DNA of 64,000 nucleotides from Eutypa lata (Eukaryota > Ascomycota > Sordariomycetes > Xylariales > Diatrypaceae), in assembly GCA_022661535.1 (NCBI GenBank), contig JAKULF010000015.1, positions 1 through 64,000 on the forward strand. The letters run 5' to 3'. Under the pieces are notes generated by a model, which saw only the letters and a list, made by a program, of their open reading frames with translations, did not search any database and was not told where the DNA came from. Position numbers and translations under genes: made by a program. Each line of letters starts with the position of its first letter. Position 1 is the first letter of the stretch. Below, in pieces: positions 56,969 to 64,000 of the stretch.

Positions 56969-58437
56969 CTCCCGAGTCTGTCTTCTTTTAGTGAAGCGGG
57001 TATTCTGGGAGATCAAGCACTAACATAAACATGTGCTTCGTAGACAATATGTCTGCTCAACAACTGGAAGCCGATCTACAATTTTGTATTTATGTTAACT
57101 ACATAAAGAGTATCGTTTATATTTTATTAAATATAAATCTTTCTATTTTAGCTACCGAGAATTAAATTTTGACATGAAAGCTAAGGTCATTAACACCATA
57201 ATTGTTTATACCGTTGCGACGTGGCAGTCGTGCCGCGGAAGAGCGTCGGTCACGGTCTTATCGGGGAAAAGAGCCCGTATTCTTACTCTTCTCGTACGAG
57301 GCAAGCGTTGGCTCGTTTGCATCGTTTTATAATTCAAATATTCCAAGTCCTGAACGTGCGAGCAGCTGGAGTGTTCCATGCCGTATAATGTTAGCACTCC
57401 CTTGTTGACTCACGTTGAGATGTCGCTGCCACTATTTCCGTAGATCTTGGGAGGTCGTGATAGTCGTCACGTCCCCTCTAAAATTAAAACCGCCGAGGCA
57501 GAGTATGCGGGGATACAACGATCTCTGAGTATATTGCGTGCGGAGATGGCAGGGGACACAACACTCCGCACGAGAACGTAGACTAGGATAACATACCGGG
57601 GTTGTGGTCTCGTACGTCACCCCGCATCGACCCCGGATTATTCTCCATTTGAACGTCCAAGAACGTCCATGGGATAAGCCCGAAGCTGTGGGGCCATCAG
57701 CTTAGCCCCGGAGATACCCCCGAGAACCCCTGGAGACCTACATAGACCCACGTGGAATTCAGGATTGTACCAGCGCAGTTGGTCGTATACAATCATGCAA
57801 AAATGGTCGAGCCGTCAACCTAGGCTGGCCTGGTAGCCCTGGTACACTTAAGACGCTTGTCGCATTAGAAGTTGCCTCGGCCGAGCCTTCTCCAACTGAC
57901 TGAAAACAATGAGATCGTGCGCCTTGGAAGTATGAGACCTTAAGATGCAAGGGTAGGGTTCAAGGGTGAGATTATTCAAGAGCCCAGACAAGAGTGCAGA
58001 CCAATACCTCACCTGGCCTAGCCAATATCTGTTTGACTGTTGTGCAGCTACTACATACGTCTGTTTATATCACCTCCCCATACTCGCTTTACTGTCAAGT
58101 CCCAATAACTATGTTAAGGGGATTTAGGTGGGGACTACTTGCTATACGCATTCGCGCGTAGATAAATAGTATAACGATGATTAGACGTAGTTCAATGTAA
58201 ATATAATGACAAAATTACAACGTTTGAGATGGAGAGAGACGGTTTTTCATCAACGATTGATTTATATTTAGCCCCTTTTGTAGGTTTCATGGTAGTTAAA
58301 AGAGGTTGGAATGGTGATGTCAAATCCCCCAAAGTTATTTTCTAGTGATACAGAATGAACAACCATTTCCGGAGATACTAAGTGACTTCTCCTACGTGAC
58401 GTTAAATAGAATGCACATATTTAGCCGCTAACAGCCT
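56969..58437. other. Intergenic spacer, no gene seen
   Basis: About 1.5 kb between convergent genes. Only short chance frames. No repeat or RNA gene supported. Confidence 0.6.
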
Positions 58438-59647
58438 TTATTCGTCCAAGATTTGGACTTTAATTGCCTTGGCCTCAGGTGTACTGGCAATTCTGAACGC
58501 CTCAACGGCCTCTTCCAACTTAAACCGATGAGAGACCAATGGTTTGAGATCAATAATACCCGCCGCGACTAGACTGATGGCCTTGGGATACACATCATGA
58601 TACCGGTATTGAAACTTCAGGTCGATCTCGTTTGCAGATAAGTGCATGAATGGAATATTCTGGAAGTCTTTTCCAACTCCGATAACAAAGACTGCACCAC
58701 CAAAACGCGTAGCCTGAATTATAAAGCTAGAGTTAGCTTCACGAGGAAAGGGGGCGCCTCAGGGTCAAGGGGGTCGTTTGTCACTCACGTAGATGGCCGA
58801 GTGTATACTGCTCTCCACACCCGTGCACTCTAACACCAACTTAGCCTGTTGGCCGAGTTCTTCTACAATATTGTCTGCAATTGTCTTCGCATCTTGCCCT
58901 CTCTCAACGAGGACAGCGCGAACTCGCGGTACGAGATCTTTTGCCTTGGCGAGACGGCTCTCGTCTAGATCTGTGATGAGAATTGGCTCAGCACCCGCAG
59001 CATTTGCGGCGAGCAAAGTCGTAAGTCCGATGGGGCCGGCACCGCAGATCACCAGCGGATCGGCAAGCCGCAGACCGGAACGATCGATTCCGGCCAAGGC
59101 GACGGATAGAGGCTCGACCAGGGAACCTTCCTCGAACGACACATGGTCTGGTAGCTTATGCAGCCAGGCTTCTGGGTGTGCATGATACCGACGCAGGACA
59201 CCGTGGTATGGAGGCGTGGAGAAGAAGATGACGTCCGGGCAGGCGTTATATCGGCCCGTGCGACAGAAATAGCAGGTTGGCTTTGAGCACGGGATCCCGC
59301 ACTCCAATGCGACGCGGTCGCCTTTAAATCAGTGATTAGTTTATAATTAGTTCGTGGCGTGGTGACTTGAACTTCATACCTGGCTTAAAACGGGTCACGG
59401 ATTCTCCAACCTTCAGCACGACTCCAGCACTTTCATGTCCCAGGCCATTGTCACCAGTAACGATCATGGGACCGATACGGCCGTGCTTCCAGAAGTGAAC
59501 ATCGGAACCGCATATGCCAGATGCTCGAACATGAATGAGACAGTCATTAGGTCCAACCTGTGGAATTTCGCATTCTACCAAACTGAGGTCGTGGTTCGGG
59601 TTGGTCTGTACGGCGTGGTTGATGGGCTTCTTTTGGAGGATGTCCAT
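58438..59647 (-). CDS. L-arabinitol 4-dehydrogenase / polyol dehydrogenase, zinc-type
   Basis: Three exons on the minus strand (59,647-59,380, 59,321-58,789, 58,713-58,438) with introns of 58 and 75 nt; 358 residues. It is a medium-chain dehydrogenase with catalytic zinc ligand candidates Cys46 (GICGSDVHFWKHG), His71 and Glu72 (GHESAG). Also seen are the nucleotide loop GAGPIGL, the family blocks RYNACPDVIFFSTPP and EPLSVALAG, ECTGVESSIHSAIY, and the C-terminal QYRYHDVYPKAI. These blocks fit fungal L-arabinitol 4-dehydrogenase (LAD1/LadA) best, with xylitol and sorbitol dehydrogenases next. LAD oxidises L-arabinitol to L-xylulose with NAD+ in L-arabinose catabolism. Family segments that are often Cys-rich at the structural zinc site read CSKPTCYFC here. 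The exact polyol is uncertain. Confidence 0.85.
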
Positions 59648-60374
59648 GACGTTAGTTGTTTAGAGAGGTCCAGTGGCTTTACTTTGTCAATCATATATTG
59701 CCAACCCCTTTTATTAAGTATTTATATCTCAATAGGTACATGTGCAGGTTCTTGTGGCATCTTTCCCCCCTTCTCCCAAGTTGCAGTCATTGTCTCAATT
59801 CTCTTCTCGTAACCCAACCATTAATCAGTCACCTTCACGCACTAGCCCGGTTCAGCTGCGGGAACTTGCAGTTCGGAAGGGGCACCCGAACGGCTGCTGC
59901 AGGTGACACGAAGAATCCATTATCTAGACTCTCGGTGCAAACGTACATCAATAGGTCAGCTTCAGCCGCTTAGACAACGGCCCACCGGTGTCCGCACTCT
60001 TGATCAGCCGACCAAGCTTCTTCGGCTCTAGACCCGACGCCTTCGGCCCCACGTCCGACGTTCAGTTCCACTTATGATCTCCTCAGGTCTTTCCTGCGCG
60101 GGGCTGCCTTGTGTCCCAACATAGGCTCGCTGATTGTCTTAGTCGCTTTCGCCGCCAAATTCATAGGCCAGTTTAATAGATGCTATACACGGTCTTGGCG
60201 GACGCGTATTTAAGCTAGGTCACTACCATCTACCAGATCTCTTCGGAGCTCAGATAAATAGTCACTACTCACGGCGCCAATTCATCGCTCATTATTCTGC
60301 TGCTTTCTGAGAACCGACCTAACTAGCAAAAAGTCCGGCCTTATCACCAATTTATCTCTCTTCCTTTCTTCAAA
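59648..60374. promoter_or_regulatory. Bidirectional promoter between the two dehydrogenase genes
   Basis: 727 bp between divergent start codons. It contains CGG-CCCA-CCG (59,978-59,987), an inverted pair of CGG triplets of the kind Zn2Cys6 dimers bind, and GCGGGG (60,098-60,103), which fits the CreA carbon-repressor consensus SYGGRG. Both sites are inferences from short words. Confidence 0.4.
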
Positions 60375-61674
60375 ATGTCGTTCCCTACAGAAACGGAAGG
60401 TTTCCAAGTTGACGGGCCCGGAAACCCCCCTGAATTCCACAGGCGTTCCGTATGTCTCTCCTTTAGACCATTCTAGCCTTTTGAAGATGAGCCCTTCTCG
60501 GATTTCTATGCAACCCTTTGTAGATCCTGCGCTGATAATGGAACCCAATAGTTCAAACTGAAGCCAGTAGGAGACTATGGTCAGTCCTCGGCGTTGTCTG
60601 TGTTCGATTTGTAATATAGCTGACGTTGCGCAGATGTCGATATCAAGATCGACGCATGTGGTGTATGTGGTAGCGACGTCCACACTGTGACCGGTGGATG
60701 GGGGAAGCAAAACTTCCCCCTTTGCGTTGGACACGGTAAATCCTCCTCTTCTTCTTATAATACATTCCATCCATCACCAACTAAGTACATATCCAGAGAT
60801 CGTGGGTCACGCTGTTCGAGTCGGTCCCAAGGTCACTCTCGTCAAAGAAGGTCAGCGGGTCGGAGTAGGCGCGCAGGTCTACTCTTGTGGAGACTGCAAG
60901 CAGTGCCGCGAGGACAATGAAACCTACTGCCAGGTCAACCTGATCAACACCTACGGGTCTGAGTGGCCAGGAACAGGCATCATCAGTCAAGGCGGGTTAG
61001 CATCGCATATCCGGACCCACGAGCACTGGGTGTTTCCCATTCCGGACGCGCTGAGTACCAAAACGGTGGCGCCGATGTTATGCGCCGGTATAACGGTATA
61101 CTCGCCCCTGGTACGACATGGGGCCGGAAAGGGTAAGAAGGTCGGAATTGTCGGTATCGGGGGTATCGGTCACTTCGGCATCATGTTTGCTAAGGCACTC
61201 GGCGCTGAGACGTGGGCCATCTCGCGGTCGAGGGCTAAGGAATCTGAGGCCTACAAGCTAGGTGCTGACGGGTTCATCGCGACGGCGGAGGAGGGTTGGG
61301 AGGTCCCTCACCGCTGCACGTTCGACCTGATTGTCAACTGCGCCAACTCGTCTTCCGGTTTTGACCTTGCGAAGTACCTCTCCCTGATGGACGTCCATGG
61401 TCGCTGGATGTCTGTCGGTATGCCTGAGGAAGAAGGACAGGTCATCAAGGCGCAGAATCTCGTCTCTAATGGCGTCTTGATTGGTGCTAGCCACCTTGGC
61501 AGCAGACGCGAGATGCTGGATATGCTGCAGCTCGCGGCGAGTAATGGACTGGAGGGTGTGGTTGAGGAGCTCAAGCTCGGTGAGGAGGGCCTGAAGGAGG
61601 CGATGCTACGCATGAAGAAGGGTGATGTTCGCTACCGGTTTACTCTAACTGGATATGACGCTGTATTTGGTTAA
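60375..61674 (+). CDS. NADP-type alcohol dehydrogenase (ADH6/7, cinnamyl alcohol dehydrogenase-like)
   Basis: Four exons (60,375-60,449, 60,552-60,579, 60,634-60,735, 60,797-61,674) with introns of 102, 54 and 61 nt; 360 residues. The 28-nt second exon was placed because it supplies FKLKPVGDY in frame before DVDIKIDACGVCGSDVHTV. Catalytic zinc ligands are Cys46, His68 and Glu69 (GHEIVGHAV). The structural zinc cysteines lie in CGDCKQCREDNETYC, and the nucleotide loop is GIGGIGHFG. Family members reduce aldehydes such as cinnamaldehyde, furfural or medium-chain aldehydes with NADPH. It is divergent from the LAD-like gene across 727 bp, so a shared role in sugar-derived alcohol/aldehyde metabolism is likely but not shown. 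No lesion seen. Confidence 0.88.
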
Positions 61675-62450
61675 AATATAAATAGATTTCAGATGCTGCA
61701 TATCTGCTCCTCGCCCCGATCCTTCTGATAGACATACCAAACGCTATATCCTTCCCAGGCAAGTCTCAAGGGACTTAGACGTCACCTAGCTGGGCGGGGA
61801 GTCAGCCCTGTAATATCCATTGGAATGGAGCGTAATAAAGACGCTGGGCTTGAAATATACTTAATGTTGCCTCATGGGTTCTACAAAAGGAATGTGATTA
61901 TTCACGCAGAATAGCCTATGCGTTAGTGTAGCACAGCACTTGCTGGGACACGTAGGTAGTATTATGAGAGAGAAAAGCCTGGTGAGGACTCAAGGGCCTC
62001 GAGCAATGGATGCCTACCTCTGTAGGTAGTTAAGGTTGGTACACCATATATACCATAGGTAGTACGCGTGGGAAAAGGGGCGGGAAATATCACGCGGGCT
62101 GCGGGCTGAGGGACGGGGAGGAGCAATTTAGAGACCATGTAACGGCATCCCAGTAGCACAACCTAAAAGTGGCGGTTCGAGTCCCGCAGGTAAAAACCCG
62201 TAACTAAGTGAAAGTATACATACACACATACACACATACCTGCATACAGACTACCTAGGTCTATAGCTAAAACCGTATATACACATACTACATTTAGGTA
62301 CTCACATGAGTACGACCAGCTAGCTTCTTTCCGACTTTCCTTATTTTGCTCTAAAATCTTCTTCACTTCAGACCCGATTTCGTCAGACACCCGAGAATAG
62401 TCAAGTTCACTCAGCATCCCTTTCGAGTACGCGAATACCCGCTAGAATCA
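61675..62450. other. Intergenic spacer with tRNA T-arm-like sequence
   Basis: No gene. 62,175-62,191 (GCGGTTCGAGTCCCGC) is a perfect tRNA T-arm shape. No matching acceptor, D or anticodon arm lies at the right spacing, so it is at most a tRNA or SINE remnant. CACATACACACA and TAGGTA words follow at 62,215-62,300. Confidence 0.5.
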
Positions 62451-62690
62451 TTGTCAGAAACCCCCGCGCAGAAAAGGTATATCTTTGGAGATTGTGGTTC
62501 TATGGACGGAGGCGACACCTCACAGGATAGCACTCTATCCAAAGGCGGTGCCGTCATCGAGCCTGTCCCTTCTAAGGAAGTCACTACCGAGACTAAGATT
62601 GAGGCTAACTCCACGGAGAGTTCCGATGCTGAGGTAGATGGGTGCGTCAATCCATACCTGCATGAATATAGTTCACTGCGCTGTTACTAA
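62451..62690 (+). other. Possible coding fragment, unknown
   Basis: A frame of 79 codons with a Ser/Thr/Glu-rich composition (EVTTETKIEANSTESSDAE) and no ATG at its beginning. A frame of the same length lies on the opposite strand. No motif recognised and weak evidence of being real. Confidence 0.15.
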
Positions 62691-62903
62691 CAGGACGATC
62701 GCAGGTCAACAACTTTGGAAACCCCGCCAAGCATTCCTACCATTTTCGAGACGTTCGAGCAAAATTGAGACGTACAAGGAAAATCCCGACGTTTAATAAA
62801 CATTACGACCTTACTATCCTCGTAGGGAGGTCACCTACTGCAGAATTCAAAATCTGTTCACGGTCTGTGGCCAGAACTTCGAAGGTGGAGAGAGCTACGC
62901 TAC

Positions 62904-63022
62904 TATCAGCATTCAGCTTGTGGGCTGATAGGGAGAGTGAGCCCTCGAGGGCGGTGGGCTCCCTCAGAGTTAGCATCGGCTATAAATCTAGGAATTATGG
63001 CCATTTTGGGCCCTGTAGATAG
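62904..63022 (+). repeat. Dispersed repeat, copy A
   Basis: Shares with 63,816-63,908 the words CAGC(T/C)TGTGGGCTGATA, GAGGGCG, GGCTATAAATCTAGGAATT (copy B AGCTATAAAGCTAAGAATT), GACCATT/GGCCATT and CTGTAGA. Copy A is about 25 bases longer in the middle, where GAGCCC and GGGCTC form an inverted repeat. Confidence 0.65.
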
Positions 63023-63815
63023 CCTCCCTCCTTTAGCAATATAACTAACTACCTTGGACCCTAAGTCGTCAGTTTCCCACATGGTAGCAATCCCGATTCG
63101 ACGACCGGGGACCACAATCGGTTAAGGCGTAATTCGCAGCGAGAATATATTGTCTTCGGCACCATCTCAGTGCCAGAAGGGGCCTTTAACGCATTTATCG
63201 CCCGTGTGTCACTCAGGTTGAGGCGCAGTCGACACTGTGACATTGATACTAGAAGGCGTTGCAGTGTACCCTCGAACTGTCCGTCTTGGGTATGATTCCC
63301 TGGAGGTTTAAACGCTTACAGGCCAGTAGCTATCGTGTTGACGAAGATACGGTGTCGAAAGTCTGTCACCCTAGGCTTTGGGTGCGTAGTAGTCATGACG
63401 GCAGTTACCAGCGTAGTGATAACAAAAGTAAGTGCGAAAGGTCACTTGAGTGGATAATGAGACTCTGGGCCTAGAGATGAAAGACCTGGCGTTCCAATCG
63501 GTTCGGCTTGGGAGTGTGTGGCCCCTTGGAGGCTGGATCGTACACACCGATGAGGTTGTCGACACATCTTTGGATGAAGGATAAAGACGTCGTTAGAGTG
63601 TTACGGTGAAAGTGGGTGGACGAAACCGCCTTCGGCATGAAGGTATCGTCGGAAGGAAAGTTCGGATGAGGACATTGTCGATAGGGCGTCGTCGTCGGGA
63701 TGAAGGCGCTGCCGGAGGATGTATGGGGAGTTCTCGAAATTGTGTCTGGAAAGGTTATGTGCCGGACTGCCTGTTAGGCTGTGTGAACAGCCTCGCGGGC
63801 TGGTCCATGAAGGTA

Positions 63816-63908
63816 TGTCAGCAATCAGCCTGTGGGCTGATAAGGTTGGCCAGCCGTTGAGGGCGCCAGCTATAAAGCTAAGAATTCTGACCATTCGAGC
63901 TCTGTAGA
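63816..63908 (+). repeat. Dispersed repeat, copy B
   Basis: Shorter copy of the repeat at 62,904-63,022, about 0.9 kb away in the same orientation. It lacks the inverted-repeat middle part. Confidence 0.65.
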
Positions 63909-64000
63909 CTGATTCCCACAAGCATTCTTGTACGGCCGGCGGTAGGCTCATTATAGGTTCCCGTCGTTACATGTCTCGCATACCGCACATCAACAGCCCT

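Larger units (their letters stand above)
62691..64000. other. Noncoding, repeat-bearing end of window
   Basis: About 1.3 kb without a supported gene. It includes two related copies of a repeat (62,904-63,022 and 63,816-63,908). Short frames on both strands overlap and share no family motif. Confidence 0.5.

Noticed and set aside
58793..59185. 130-codon plus-strand frame
   Set aside because: Antisense shadow of the LAD-like gene.
62140..62195. tRNA 3' half
   Set aside because: A perfect T arm is present, but there is no pairing acceptor strand and no D or anticodon arm upstream within tRNA or intron-bearing tRNA distance.

Overview
The window is the left end of a chromosome from a filamentous ascomycete (Pezizomycotina). 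It opens with CCCTAA telomere repeats. A sharply bounded, extremely A+T-rich block of about 12.4 kb follows, with the mutational look of repeat-induced point mutation (RIP). After it come genes with short GT-AG introns (about 45-75 nt) and families typical of these fungi: a Zn2Cys6 regulator, an NWD-type NACHT/WD40 protein, a PTH11-like rhodopsin-fold protein, an MFS sugar transporter, a terpene synthase and a P450. Intergenic DNA rich in CTACCTA/TAGGTAG words would suit Sordariomycetes, but the rank below Pezizomycotina is a guess.

Layout. 1-235 telomere. 236-12,605 RIP-type block with 49-bp and 76-bp tandem arrays and a duplicated segment whose two copies carry very different mutation loads. 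12.8-19.6 kb is a graveyard: an alpha/beta hydrolase relic, a frameshifted unknown gene, a possible exonuclease relic and an F-box/ankyrin relic. 19.8-21.2 kb holds a rhodopsin-fold membrane protein with one in-frame stop, and 22.6-23.5 kb an intact hemerythrin-like protein. 24.3-28.0 kb holds a divergent pair, a P450 with one frameshift and an intact class I terpene synthase, forming a minimal terpenoid locus. 29.5-33.1 kb holds a broken HNH-type gene, an APH-fold kinase and an intact D-2-hydroxyacid dehydrogenase. 34.3-39.5 kb is a NACHT_N-NACHT-WD40 (NLR-like) gene split by one stop codon. 39.5-51 kb is mostly decayed or repetitive DNA, including a superfamily 1 (DNA2/NAM7-like) helicase relic, short dispersed repeats and hairpins. 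51.2-61.7 kb is the best preserved part: Zn2Cys6 regulator, nine-exon sugar transporter, L-arabinitol 4-dehydrogenase-like enzyme and ADH6/7-like alcohol dehydrogenase. 61.7-64 kb is noncoding and repetitive.

How the genes fit together. The terpene synthase and P450 share a promoter region of about 0.7 kb and would make and oxidise a terpene, although this P450 copy looks disabled. The regulator, transporter and two zinc dehydrogenases could form a small sugar/polyol-use cluster; the two dehydrogenases are divergent around 727 bp. The NLR-like, HNH and APH genes are typical accessory genes. Gene damage is concentrated towards the telomere (before about 50 kb), and the four genes beyond 51 kb are all intact. 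Exon structures were worked out by hand from splice signals and family knowledge. No database search was possible.
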